From NCBI RefSeq assembly GCF_000337215.1, contig NZ_AOHZ01000014.1, positions 37,535-101,534 of the forward strand: a stretch of DNA of 64,000 bases, written 5' to 3'. This document shows positions 46,121 to 54,891 of the stretch, in pieces. The position numbers and the translations under genes were made by a program. Within the stretch, counting starts at the first letter, position 1. Every line of letters starts with the position of its first letter. The DNA is from Natronolimnohabitans innermongolicus JCM 12255. GTDB taxonomy: Archaea > Halobacteriota > Halobacteria > Halobacteriales > Natrialbaceae. The notes under the pieces were generated by a model, which did no database searches, was not told the DNA's origin, and was given only the letters and a program-made list of their open reading frames with translations.

Positions 46121-46909
46121 ATGGCGTCTCGCCGACTCGCGATACTTCTGGGGGTACTCGTACTGATCGGTCTCGCCGGTTGCGTCGCCGTATCGCCGCC
46201 GTCGAACGCGGGCGACGAGCCCGACACGGAAGCGCTCTTCGAGCACACCTTCGTTTACGGCGACGACCTCGAGGACGTCACCGGCGAGATGACGATCGAG
46301 GTCACCGGCGGCGAGGAGTCGATTTCGGAGACCGTTCGCGTCTACGACCGACCCTACGCCCACGACCGCGAAGAGGTCCTCGAGACCCCGGATCCCGAAC
46401 GGGAGGGACACGTCTTCGCCTCGGATCCGTCGGGGGCGTGGTGGTACTACCCCGAACAGTCGCTCGCGGAGCGCCACGAGGCAGCCGAACCGTTCGAAAG
46501 CGCCGAGATACGGTCGGACCGCGCCGAGATGGCCGAGTGGCAACGCGAGTGGTACGACCTCGAGTACCGGGCCACCGAGGAGATCGCCGACCGGGAGGCC
46601 CACGCCCTCGAGATGGAACTACGGGAGGAGGCGATCGAAGACGGCGTCTCGGTGCTCGTCGGCAACACCGAGTACGTCTACGCGCTCGAGACGGTCGACG
46701 CGCCGGACGAGCTCACCGTCGTCGAACGGACGGTCTGGATCGACGACGAGTACGGCTACCCGCTGAAAGAGCGACAGGTCTTCGAACTCGGCGACGGCGA
46801 GCGGTACGAACTGGTCGAGCGGTTCGAGACGGTCGAGTTCAATTCGGGCCTCGAGGACGAGACGTTCGCGTTCGAACCGCCGGAAAACGTGACGATCGAA
46901 ACGCGGTAG
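46121..46909 (+). CDS. Lipoprotein, paralogue 2
   Basis: A 262-residue tandem copy of the previous gene: signal MASRRLAILLGVLVLIGLAG with lipobox GLAGC, then AWWYYPEQSLAERHEA, VSVLVGNTEYVYALETVD, TVWIDDEYGYPLKERQV and FNSGLEDETFAFEPP, matching paralogue 1 segment by segment. It has its own promoter, so the copies can be regulated separately. The role is unknown; it is likely anchored outside the membrane. Confidence 0.8.
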   Translation: MASRRLAILLGVLVLIGLAGCVAVSPPSNAGDEPDTEALFEHTFVYGDDLEDVTGEMTIEVTGGEESISETVRVYDRPYAHDREEVLETPDPEREGHVFASDPSGAWWYYPEQSLAERHEAAEPFESAEIRSDRAEMAEWQREWYDLEYRATEEIADREAHALEMELREEAIEDGVSVLVGNTEYVYALETVDAPDELTVVERTVWIDDEYGYPLKERQVFELGDGERYELVERFETVEFNSGLEDETFAFEPPENVTIETR

Positions 46910-46956
46910 GCGAGTCGGCGACGAGTTTCTGCGTCAGAATCGAGGGGTTCGGAGCG

Positions 46957-47880
46957 TCACTCGGCCGTTTGACCGACTGCGCGCTGGCCTTCGAGTGCGA
47001 GGCCGCCCTCGAGCGTGCGAACGGGGTAGGGGATGTCGATTCCCTCCTCGTCGAAGCGCTTCTTGACTTCGGTGACGTACTCGCCGCGAATGCGGACGAA
47101 ATCGGCGCGCGAGGGATTGTCGATCCAGATGCGCGACTGAAGACCGACGTCCGAATCGCCGAGTTCGGTCAACCGAACGGACGGAGCGGGGTCGTCCATG
47201 ATTTCGGGGTGGCGTTTGGCTTCGTCGACGATGATTTCGGACGCCTGCTCGATGTCGTCGTCGTAGCCGATACCGAAGACGAATTTCATGCGCAGCCGAT
47301 TGCCGTCGACGGGGTTTTTGAGCGTGCTTTCGGTGAGATTCGAGTTCGGAACCGTCAGCAGTTCGTTGTCGAACGTTCGGACGCGGGTCACGCGGAGGCT
47401 GATGTCTTCGACGGTACCGGCGTAGGTGCCGTCGTCCCACTCGATCCAGTCGCCGATTCGGAACGGCTTGTCGACGTAGATGAACATGCCCGCGACGAAG
47501 TTCGCGATGACGTTCTGGCTCGCCAGCCCGAGCGCCAGCGTGCCGGCGGCCGCGATACCGGCCATCGACACGAGGAAGTTCCCGAAGCCGGCGAAGCCGA
47601 AGGCGATCGCGATGGCGAAAAAGAGCACGCCGAATCGAGTCAGCATCAACAGCGGATTCTGCGCGTGCTCGTCCAGTTCCCGTTTATCGAGTGCCCGGCT
47701 AACGAGCGGTAAGACGACGTATCGACCGACGCCCATCAGGACGACGAACGCCACCACGAACTGGATGACGCTCTCGACGCTCCCGGCCTGTGCGGCGTTG
47801 AGCGGAGTCGCGTCCTCGAGTGCGCTTCCGACCGCGCCGAGCCCCCCGGCCTGTAACACGGCGCCAACCGCACCGCTCAT
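46957..47880 (-). CDS. MscS-type mechanosensitive ion channel
   Basis: A 307-residue MscS homologue with three membrane helices. The pore helix reads AGIAAAGTLALGLASQNVIA, followed by the signature NFVAGMFIYVDKPFRIGDWI and the beta domain (GTVEDISLRVTRVRTFDNEL, VPNSNLTESTLKNP). It opens on hypo-osmotic shock to release solutes. The stop is downstream of a 4-base overlap with the YhbY-type gene, so the two are in one operon. Confidence 0.9.
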   Translation of the reverse strand: MSGAVGAVLQAGGLGAVGSALEDATPLNAAQAGSVESVIQFVVAFVVLMGVGRYVVLPLVSRALDKRELDEHAQNPLLMLTRFGVLFFAIAIAFGFAGFGNFLVSMAGIAAAGTLALGLASQNVIANFVAGMFIYVDKPFRIGDWIEWDDGTYAGTVEDISLRVTRVRTFDNELLTVPNSNLTESTLKNPVDGNRLRMKFVFGIGYDDDIEQASEIIVDEAKRHPEIMDDPAPSVRLTELGDSDVGLQSRIWIDNPSRADFVRIRGEYVTEVKKRFDEEGIDIPYPVRTLEGGLALEGQRAVGQTAE

Positions 47881-48125
47881 CGATGCAGTACGGCCGTGTG
47901 CCCGCGGGTGTCGATCAGTTCGGCATCGACGCGGTCAGCGAGATCCGCCGCCTTCTCGTCGGTCGAACTGCCGGCACGGGCAGCACGGAGGAACTTGACT
48001 TTCACGAGGTCGCGGTTTTTCAGTTGGTCGTCGAGTTCGTCGACGACCGACTCGAGGCCGCTTTTGCCTACCCAGACGGTGACGTCGAGATCGTGGGCCT
48101 CCTGCTTCAGTTGCTGTGTATCCAT
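47877..48125 (-). CDS. YhbY/CRM-domain RNA-binding protein
   Basis: An 82-residue CRM-domain protein: MDTQQLKQEAHDLDVTVWVG, the GxxG-type loop VGKSGLESVVDEL, LKNRDLVKVKFLRAARAG and ADRVDAELIDTRGHTAVLHR. The fold is IF3-C-like and binds RNA, possibly ribosome precursors. Its stop overlaps the mscS start by 4 bases; the RNase P subunit gene lies upstream on the same strand, suggesting an RNA-processing operon. Confidence 0.88.
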   Translation of the reverse strand: MDTQQLKQEAHDLDVTVWVGKSGLESVVDELDDQLKNRDLVKVKFLRAARAGSSTDEKAADLADRVDAELIDTRGHTAVLHR

Positions 48126-48242
48126 AGCTGTGCATAGCGAATGGAGCCGTTTGAATCTTCCCGAATCGAAACTCGAGAATCGTCGATTTCGGCCGCTGTG
48201 GGAACTGTCATTCGGTTGTACCTATCGGCGGAAGCGCGATCC

Positions 48243-48566
48243 CTACGGCGTGTCGTCCTCACGCTCCGACGCCTCGTCGTTCCCGTCGTCGTTCCCGTAC
48301 GGATACCGCGCGTGGGCGCCGCAGTCACAGGTGATGACGACGTGGCCGTCTTGCAACCGAACGCGTGCATTCCGTCCCGGCCGCAGGTACGCATCGCAGC
48401 GATCGCACGTAAAGCGTCGAAACTTTCGAGGGAGCGCGAGTCGATTTCGTTCGGCGACGCGGCGCGCGAGGCGGACGTAGTAACGCGCCCGGTCGTGGTC
48501 GTCCTCCGTTGCCGCCGCTCGAGCCAGCTCGTGGAGGCGCTCGATTCGCTCGGCGGCGATATCCAT
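48243..48566 (-). CDS. rnp4: Ribonuclease P protein component 4 (Rpp21 homologue)
   Basis: A 107-residue Rpr2/Rpp21 protein: two N-terminal helices (AERIERLHELARAAATEDDH, RARYYVRLARRVAERNRLAL) and the zinc ribbon FTCDRCDAYLRPGRNARVRL with VITCDCGAHARYPYG (four Cys). It is part of archaeal RNase P, which trims tRNA 5' ends. It heads the operon with yhbY-like and mscS genes. Confidence 0.93.
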   Translation of the reverse strand: MDIAAERIERLHELARAAATEDDHDRARYYVRLARRVAERNRLALPRKFRRFTCDRCDAYLRPGRNARVRLQDGHVVITCDCGAHARYPYGNDDGNDEASEREDDTP

Positions 48567-49193
48567 ACGCGCACTTGTCGCGGTCGACGTATTGGTGTTG
48601 CGTCTCTCGGTCGCCGGCGGCGCGCCGAGAACGGCAGCGTTTTGCTCGCCCCGTCGAAACCATTCGCCGAAGCGTGAGTGTCAGCGTTTTCCACTACTTC
48701 GAGTGTGCAGTCGCCCTCGAGCGCAGCGATATCGGCACGACCACTGACCGACAGCGACTGGTCCTCGCGGAAGTCGCCGACTCGAACGCGCGATTGGGTC
48801 CGCTCGGGCGCTCCCTTCGCCGGCTCTCCATCGATTGCAGACAGCGTGTCCCGGGCCACCGTGCTTGGGCCGCGTCACACCGACGGCATCGACTGTCTGA
48901 AATGCGAGACGACGGCCGAATTCCCGACGGGAATCGAGCGGCTGGCAACCGACCCGTCGCGCAGGCGACGACTCGGCGAGCGACCGCGAGCGACGGCCAC
49001 CGAACGCGGCCTCGAGCGGGCCGAACGTGCGCTCGTAACCGGCTGTCGTCGGACGTTTCTCAACGAAGTTACCGTGTTCACGCACGCCTTCGTGAGCGCC
49101 TCGACGAGTGGAAAAGTATTTGGGACTCCCCGGTAGGCAAATGAAGTACGCAATATTGTTATATATCAACAGCAAAGAGGTGTAATAGACTGA
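48567..49193. other. 627-base region without a confident gene
   Basis: Several frames are open on both strands, but none is convincing. The best candidate is on the minus strand from about 48859 (GTG) with DFREDQSLSVSGRADIAALE then GDCTLEVVENADTHA, which could be the end of a decayed gene. Another frame has a CxxC pair (about 48880). The right side is AT-rich and holds the promoter of the next gene. Confidence 0.4.
49159..49166 (+). promoter_or_regulatory. TATA box of the first SBP-PAP2 module
   Basis: TTATATAT, inside the near-palindrome TTGTTATATATCAAC, lies about 30 bases before the ATG at 49194. A repressor could cover both. Confidence 0.6.
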
Positions 49194-51146
49194 ATGAAAC
49201 GTAATCCAACCGATCCGGACGACGGCGTCAGTCGACGCTCCGTCCTGGCTGCCGGCGCAGCCGGGCTGTCGCTCTCGATGAGTGGCTGTATGGATAACGT
49301 CAGAAGCGTCGTCAGCCGGGATGGAGACGAGCAACTGTCGCTCTCCATTCTCACGGTCCCCACAGAAGACGGCCGGGCGACCGCCCAGATCGCCGACCAC
49401 CTCGAGGAGAACCTCCGAACGGTCGGAATCGACGCCTCCACCGTCATCCGTTCGCGGTCCGAGTTTCTCGAGCAGTCGCTGATCGACGGAGATTTCGACA
49501 TCTACGTCGGCCGCCACCCCGCGGACTACGATCCGGACTTCCTCTACGAGGCCCTCCACTCGACGTACGCCAGAGCCAACGAATCCGGCTGGCAGAATCC
49601 CTTCGGCTTCGCGAGTACGTTGTTCGATCGGAGACTCGAAGAGCAGCGCCGTCTGGACGGGGACGAGCGACGAGAACTATTCGTAGACAGGAGCTACAAC
49701 TTCCTCGATACGCTGGCGGCGGAGAAACCCTTCGACCCGATCTGTCGGCCAAGCGAGATCCGCGTCGCCAGAAGCGACCGCTTCGACGGCTGGGACGAGG
49801 ACCACCGTCATCTGGCGACCCGAACCGGGTATCTCGGCCTCGAGCCGACCGACGACGACATCGAACGGTTGACCGCCCTCGTCACGGACGCACGCCCCTC
49901 CCGAAACGTCAATCCCCTCTCGGCGACGGTCCGCGAACGCGGAACGGTCGTCGACCTCCTGTACGACTCGCTCGGAACCGTCGTCTACACCGACGAGGGG
50001 ATCGAGGTCGCCTCGTGGCTCGCCGAGTCGTGGACGGAAGTCGACCGAGACGAGATCGGCCACCCGGACGACGAATCCAACGGTGACAGCAAAACGGACG
50101 ACGAACCCGACGGTGACGGCAAAACAGACGACGAATCCAGCGGTGACAAGACCCCCGACGACTCGGACGACAAGACAACCCTCGAGATCACGCTTCGAGA
50201 CGGCTGTACGTTCCACAGTACCGACGACGATGATGACGGCGAACCGGTCACCGCACGGGACGTCGCCTTCACGTATCGGTTTCTCGAGGACACCACGCTC
50301 GGCCAGTCGTCGACGCCAGCGCCCGCGCCCCGGTACCGCGGTCAAACCAGCGCCGTCGACGAGGTCGTCGTCGCCGACGACGCCGACGATACGCTGTGGC
50401 TCACCGTCGACGGCGGTAGAGACGTCGCCGAGCGCGCACTGACCGTGCCGATTCTCCCCCGGCATATCTGGCTCCCGGAACTCGAGGACCGAATCAGCGA
50501 CTTCGACGATTTCTCGGTCGAACAGGGCGAGTGGAGCCTCGTGACGACGGACTCGGTCGAGCCGATCGGCAGCGGCCCCTACCGGTTCGAGAGCCAGTCC
50601 GAGCGGAGCTACCTCCACCTCGAACGGTTCGAGGACCACTTTACGCTCCGGGAAGACCTCGAGGAGGATCACCTTCGCGGTCCGCTCGTCGACGAACTGC
50701 GGTTCAGCGTCGAACCCAACAATCAGGGGGCGATCAGTCGCGTCGAAAACGACAGCGCAGACCTGATGTCGTCGTCGATCGACGCCCACGCCATCGGCAG
50801 AATTCCCGAAGACCACGACGACGTCGTCCGCCTCGAAGACGACTCGTGGACGTTTTATCACGTGGGATTCAACATGCGACGGACTGAACTGGGCTTCCGG
50901 AAAGCCGTTTGCCGCCTGATCGACAAGGAGTGGATCGTCGAGAACATCTTCTACGATCACGCCGAACCGCTCGCGACGCCCGTAACCGACGCGTGGACCC
51001 CGGATCGACTCGCGTGGGACGGCGAAGATCCCGAGACGCCGTTTATCGGAACCGACGGAGACGTCAACGTCGAGGCGGCCCACGCGATGTTAGAGTCGGA
51101 AGGGTACACGATCGACGAGGACGGAGCCGTGCTGAGGCGAGGCTAA
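49194..51146 (+). CDS. Tat-exported lipoprotein of the oligopeptide-binding (SBP_bac_5) family, copy 1
   Basis: A 650-residue solute-binding protein. The signal has twin arginines (SRRSVLAAGAAGLSLSMSGC) with a lipobox Cys, so it is exported folded and anchored outside. The family is seen in FDIYVGRHPADYDPDFLYEA, RERGTVVDLLYDSLGTVVYT, VTARDVAFTYRFLED, PIGSGPYRFESQSE and WTFYHVGFNMRRTELG, like OppA/DppA. A D/S/G/K-rich repeat (about residues 290-330) interrupts it, absent from copy 2. No ABC permease or ATPase gene is adjacent. Its TAA overlaps the ATG of the PAP2 gene (TAATG). Confidence 0.85.
   Translation: MKRNPTDPDDGVSRRSVLAAGAAGLSLSMSGCMDNVRSVVSRDGDEQLSLSILTVPTEDGRATAQIADHLEENLRTVGIDASTVIRSRSEFLEQSLIDGDFDIYVGRHPADYDPDFLYEALHSTYARANESGWQNPFGFASTLFDRRLEEQRRLDGDERRELFVDRSYNFLDTLAAEKPFDPICRPSEIRVARSDRFDGWDEDHRHLATRTGYLGLEPTDDDIERLTALVTDARPSRNVNPLSATVRERGTVVDLLYDSLGTVVYTDEGIEVASWLAESWTEVDRDEIGHPDDESNGDSKTDDEPDGDGKTDDESSGDKTPDDSDDKTTLEITLRDGCTFHSTDDDDDGEPVTARDVAFTYRFLEDTTLGQSSTPAPAPRYRGQTSAVDEVVVADDADDTLWLTVDGGRDVAERALTVPILPRHIWLPELEDRISDFDDFSVEQGEWSLVTTDSVEPIGSGPYRFESQSERSYLHLERFEDHFTLREDLEEDHLRGPLVDELRFSVEPNNQGAISRVENDSADLMSSSIDAHAIGRIPEDHDDVVRLEDDSWTFYHVGFNMRRTELGFRKAVCRLIDKEWIVENIFYDHAEPLATPVTDAWTPDRLAWDGEDPETPFIGTDGDVNVEAAHAMLESEGYTIDEDGAVLRRG
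50067..50150 (+). repeat. 30-bp tandem repeat inside the SBP copy 1 gene
   Basis: Three units of about 30 bases (50067-50096, 50097-50126, 50127 onward) of the form GACGACGAA...GGTGAC..AAAAC, coding DDESNGDSKT, DDEPDGDGKT and DDESSGDK-. Confidence 0.8.
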
Positions 51147-51982
51147 TGCTTGTAGAGGTACTGACGCGGGTTGCAATCGTCGTCGGAATCTTGCTTCCGG
51201 TCTCGCTAGCGCTGTTCATCGGCAGGGAACGACTCGAACGAACGATCGTGGAGCTGCGGCCGCGGCTCCGGATCTGCGCTCCGTACCTCGCCGTACTGGG
51301 CCTCGTGTTGATACTGAACCGAGTGATGCGACAGACAGCCCCGAATATGGGGTTTCACGCGACAGAGCTCATCCGGGATATCGAGGGCGATTTCATCCTG
51401 ATCTTTCAGGAGATCTCGACGCCGGAGCTGACGGCGTACTTTAGCGCGATTTACGTCTACGGCTACGCGTTCCTGCTGATCTTCCCGGGAGTCGCGTACT
51501 TCGCTATGTCGGATACGAAGACGTTCCGCCGACTCATGGCGGCGTACTCGCTTAACTACGCTATCGGAGTCGTGTTGTACATCCTCGTGATCGCCTACGG
51601 GCCGCGAAATCACACCATCTTCGCGTCGGAGCTGGGGGTCATGCTGTACGAACACAGCCCGCAGTACCAGCGTCTCACGCGGGAGGTCAATCGGAGCGTC
51701 AACGTCTTCCCGTCGCTGCACACCTCGCTGTCCGCGACGGTCGGAATCTTCGCCTACTACACGCGGGACAGCTATCCGAAGTGGTTCGTCGTGGCCACCG
51801 TCATCGCGGTCAGCGTCATCATCTCGACGATGTACCTGATGATCCACTGGGCGGTCGACGTCGTTGCGGGGCTCGCGCTCGCGGTCGTCTGCGTTGCCCT
51901 GGCGAACAAGATCGTCGGCCGCTGGAGCTACGACGACGTTCGCGGCCGACTGACCGATCTGCGCCGTCGACTGGATCGGTAA
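51146..51982 (+). CDS. PAP2-family membrane phosphatase/phosphotransferase, copy 1
   Basis: A 278-residue protein with about six helices. Motifs are VIAYGPRNHT (C1 region), NVFPSLHTSLSATVG (C2, catalytic-site His) and MYLMIHWAVDVVAG (C3, nucleophile His and Asp). The pattern is that of the inositol-phosphorylceramide synthase-like (Aur1-type) branch of PAP2 rather than plain phosphatidic-acid phosphatases. It likely acts on lipid phosphates at the outer face. It is translationally coupled to the binding protein. Confidence 0.85.
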   Translation: MLVEVLTRVAIVVGILLPVSLALFIGRERLERTIVELRPRLRICAPYLAVLGLVLILNRVMRQTAPNMGFHATELIRDIEGDFILIFQEISTPELTAYFSAIYVYGYAFLLIFPGVAYFAMSDTKTFRRLMAAYSLNYAIGVVLYILVIAYGPRNHTIFASELGVMLYEHSPQYQRLTREVNRSVNVFPSLHTSLSATVGIFAYYTRDSYPKWFVVATVIAVSVIISTMYLMIHWAVDVVAGLALAVVCVALANKIVGRWSYDDVRGRLTDLRRRLDR

Positions 51983-52065
51983 CCCGCGCCGCGTCGGAAA
52001 CTCGACGCGCCGGTACCGGCCGTCGGTCGCCACACTCGAGTCAGAACCGACCGACAGCACAATAC

Positions 52066-52074
52066 TGTTATACT
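52066..52074 (+). promoter_or_regulatory. TATA box of the second SBP-PAP2 module
   Basis: TGTTATACT lies about 30 bases before the ATG at 52101, so the second module can be transcribed independently of the first. Confidence 0.5.
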
Positions 52075-52100
52075 GACGCCTGTGAGTTCCACCAGACCGA

Positions 52101-53915
52101 ATGAGTGACCGAGCGGGTGTCTCGACGGCGAGCGATTCGAGCGACGGCGAGCCTGTAAACGGCGGGATCAGCCGACGCGCGGCGTTGAGCGCGACGGCGG
52201 CCGGACTGACGATACCGACGAGCGGCTGTATCCGCCAGATTCGAAGCGCCATCAATCGCGACGGCGTCGATCCGCTCTCGTTGACGATCACGACGCTGCC
52301 CGCCGACGGGGACCGCGAGAGCATCCGCCTCGCCCGCGAAATCGCCGCGGCGCTCGAGGCCGCCGGCATCGACACCGCCATCGAGATGCGCTCTAACGAG
52401 GAGTTTCTGCGCTCGGTGTTGCTCAACCACGACTTCGACGTCTACGTCGGTCGCCATCCCGGCGACCCCGATCCCGACTTTCTCTACGAGACGCTGCACT
52501 CGACGTACGCCGACGAATCCGGCTGGCAGAACCCCTTCGGCTTTACGAACCTGCTCGTCGACGAGCGCCTCGAGGAGCAACGCGCCGCCGAGGGCGACGA
52601 GCGAGCGGACGCCGTCGAGTCGGTCCTCGAGGCGCTGGCCCTCGAGCAACCGTTCGTGCCGATCTGTCGGCCGATCGAACACCGCCTCGCCAGGGCCGAC
52701 CGATTCGACGGCTGGACCGACGGCCACCTCTCGACGCGGACGGGCTATCTCGGACTCGATACCCAACGCGAGGGAAGCGCCGAGCAACTGCGGACCGTGT
52801 ACACGGATGCGCGACCCTCCCAGAATCTCAATCCGCTGAACGCGGAGTATCGCGACCGGGGAACGATTACCGATCTGCTGTACGATCCGCTGGCGGCCGA
52901 CGTCTTCGACGCCGGCGCGGAGGGTGACCTCGAGCCCTGGCTCGCCGAGGAGTGGACGTTCGACGGCGGAACGCTGGCCGTCGAACTCCGCCCGGAGCTG
53001 ACGTTCCACGACGGCGAGGAGCTGACGGCCGACGACGTCGTCTTCACCTACGAGTTTCTGGCGGACACCGCACGCGGGGACGGCTCGGGTGCGGCGCCGT
53101 CGCCGCGCTACCGCGGTCGCGTCGCGGCGGTCGAGGCCGTAACGCGGGTCGACGACACCGCGCTCGAGTTCGAGATGGCGACCGGAGAAGACGCCGCCGA
53201 GCGAGCGCTGACGGTGCCGATCCTTCCGGAACACGTCTGGGAGGGGCGATCCGGCGAGGCGACCGTCCGGGGCGTTCGCATCGCCCAGGGGACGACCGAG
53301 GCGCTGACGACCGACAACGTTCCGGCCGTCGGCAGCGGCCCCTTCCAGTTCGCCGATCGAACCGACCGCGAGCACCTCACGCTCGAGCGCTTCGGGGATC
53401 ACGTCACGCTGCGCGAGGACGTCGATCTCCCCGAACCGACCGTCGACGAACTGCGCGTCCAGATCGATCCGCGGAGCACGTCGGCGATCCAGCTCGTCGA
53501 AGACGACGACGCCGACGTGACGAGTACGCCACTCGAGAGCTACGTCGTCGACGATATCGACGTCGAGGAGACGGACGATCTCACGCTGCTCGAGTCGCCC
53601 ACGTGGTCGTTTTACCACCTCGGCTTCAACACCCGGAAGGCGCCCTTTGGCAACCCGCGATTCCGGCAGGTCGTCGCCGAACTGATCGACGAGGCCTGGC
53701 TTGCCGAGGAGGTGTTTCACGGCTACGCCGAGCCGATCGCGACGCCGGTGACCGAGGAGTGGACGCCCGACGAGTTGGCGTGGGACGACGGCGATCCCGC
53801 GACGGCGTTTCTCGGCGCCGACGGCGAGGTCGACGTCGACGCGGCCCGGGAGGCGTTCGAGGACGCCGGCTTCCGGTACGACGGCGACGGCAATCTCCGG
53901 GTGAGACACTACTGA
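52101..53915 (+). CDS. Tat-exported lipoprotein of the oligopeptide-binding (SBP_bac_5) family, copy 2
   Basis: A 604-residue paralogue of the 49194 gene. The signal is SRRAALSATAAGLTIPTSGC with a lipobox Cys. Matching segments are FDVYVGRHPGDPDPDFLYET, DRGTITDLLYDPLAADVF, LTADDVVFTYEFLADT, AVGSGPFQFADRTDRE and WSFYHLGFNTRKAPFG. It lacks the low-complexity insert of copy 1. The final TGA overlaps the PAP2 ATG (TGATG). It probably binds a peptide-like or amphipathic ligand outside the cell; no ABC partner is encoded nearby. Confidence 0.85.
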   Translation: MSDRAGVSTASDSSDGEPVNGGISRRAALSATAAGLTIPTSGCIRQIRSAINRDGVDPLSLTITTLPADGDRESIRLAREIAAALEAAGIDTAIEMRSNEEFLRSVLLNHDFDVYVGRHPGDPDPDFLYETLHSTYADESGWQNPFGFTNLLVDERLEEQRAAEGDERADAVESVLEALALEQPFVPICRPIEHRLARADRFDGWTDGHLSTRTGYLGLDTQREGSAEQLRTVYTDARPSQNLNPLNAEYRDRGTITDLLYDPLAADVFDAGAEGDLEPWLAEEWTFDGGTLAVELRPELTFHDGEELTADDVVFTYEFLADTARGDGSGAAPSPRYRGRVAAVEAVTRVDDTALEFEMATGEDAAERALTVPILPEHVWEGRSGEATVRGVRIAQGTTEALTTDNVPAVGSGPFQFADRTDREHLTLERFGDHVTLREDVDLPEPTVDELRVQIDPRSTSAIQLVEDDDADVTSTPLESYVVDDIDVEETDDLTLLESPTWSFYHLGFNTRKAPFGNPRFRQVVAELIDEAWLAEEVFHGYAEPIATPVTEEWTPDELAWDDGDPATAFLGADGEVDVDAAREAFEDAGFRYDGDGNLRVRHY

Positions 53916-54751
53916 TGTTACTGCAAGTGCTGACCCAGCTCGTCGTCGTCGTGGCGCTCATGGTGGGCGTTTCGATCGCGCTGTTCGTCGGCCGCTACCG
54001 GCTTCGAGCGACGCGAACCGAGTGGCGAGGCCGGATTCGAGCGGCTGCGCCGATCACGGCCGTGCTCGCGATCGTGCTCCTATTTAACAGCGTCGCCAGA
54101 CAGGTCGTCCCCGACCTCTCGTGGATGATCGGCTGGAACCTCACGTGGGCGATCTACGACATCGAGGGGCAGTTCATCCTCTGGCTCCAGGACCAGGCGA
54201 CGCCGTGGTTGACCGCCTACTTCTCGTTTATCTACATCTACGGCTACGTGTTCTTGCTCGTCTTTCCCGTCGTCGCCTACTTCGCGCTCTCGAACACGCG
54301 ACCGCTGCGGCAGTTGCTCGCGGCCTACACGCTGAACTACACGCTCGGACTCGTGTTGTACACTCTCGTCATCGCCTACGGGCCGCGAAACATGATGCCC
54401 GAACTCGTCGAGGCGCTGCTGTACGATACGTATCCCCAGTACCAGCACCTCACGCGACAGGTAAACCGGAATACGAACGTCTTCCCGTCGCTGCACACCT
54501 CGCTTGCCGTGACCGTCTCCGTGCTCGCGTTCCGCACGCGGGACGTCTACCCGAAGTGGAACGTCGTCGCCGGCTTCCTCGGTCTCTCGGTCGCGATCTC
54601 GACGATGTACCTGGGCATCCACTGGGCGATCGACGTCGTCGCCGGTATCGCGCTCGCGTGGATCAGCGTCGAACTCGCGGGGATACTGGTCGGTCGCTGG
54701 TCGGTCGGCGAGTGGGTCAGCGACCGCGTGGCGTCGCTTCGAAATCGGTGA
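53915..54751 (+). CDS. PAP2-family membrane phosphatase/phosphotransferase, copy 2
   Basis: A 278-residue paralogue of the 51146 gene, identical in length. Motifs are VIAYGPRNMM, NVFPSLHTSLAVTVS and MYLGIHWAIDVVAG; conservation is highest around these and in the helices FSFIYIYGYVFLLVFPVVAY and TLNYTLGLVLYTLVIAYGPR. Coupled by TGATG to binding protein 2. The strict pairing of both copies argues that the two proteins work together. Confidence 0.85.
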   Translation: MLLQVLTQLVVVVALMVGVSIALFVGRYRLRATRTEWRGRIRAAAPITAVLAIVLLFNSVARQVVPDLSWMIGWNLTWAIYDIEGQFILWLQDQATPWLTAYFSFIYIYGYVFLLVFPVVAYFALSNTRPLRQLLAAYTLNYTLGLVLYTLVIAYGPRNMMPELVEALLYDTYPQYQHLTRQVNRNTNVFPSLHTSLAVTVSVLAFRTRDVYPKWNVVAGFLGLSVAISTMYLGIHWAIDVVAGIALAWISVELAGILVGRWSVGEWVSDRVASLRNR

Positions 54752-54891
54752 TCGACCGCCCCTGACTGCGGTGACGACCCGCTGGCGTCTCGAGCGACGA
54801 CCGGAGACCTGACTCGAGGCGTCGGTCGACCGACTCCGGCGGGTCTTCGAGTCGGTATCGTGAGCAGCGGAGAAATGGGCGGACGAATCGG

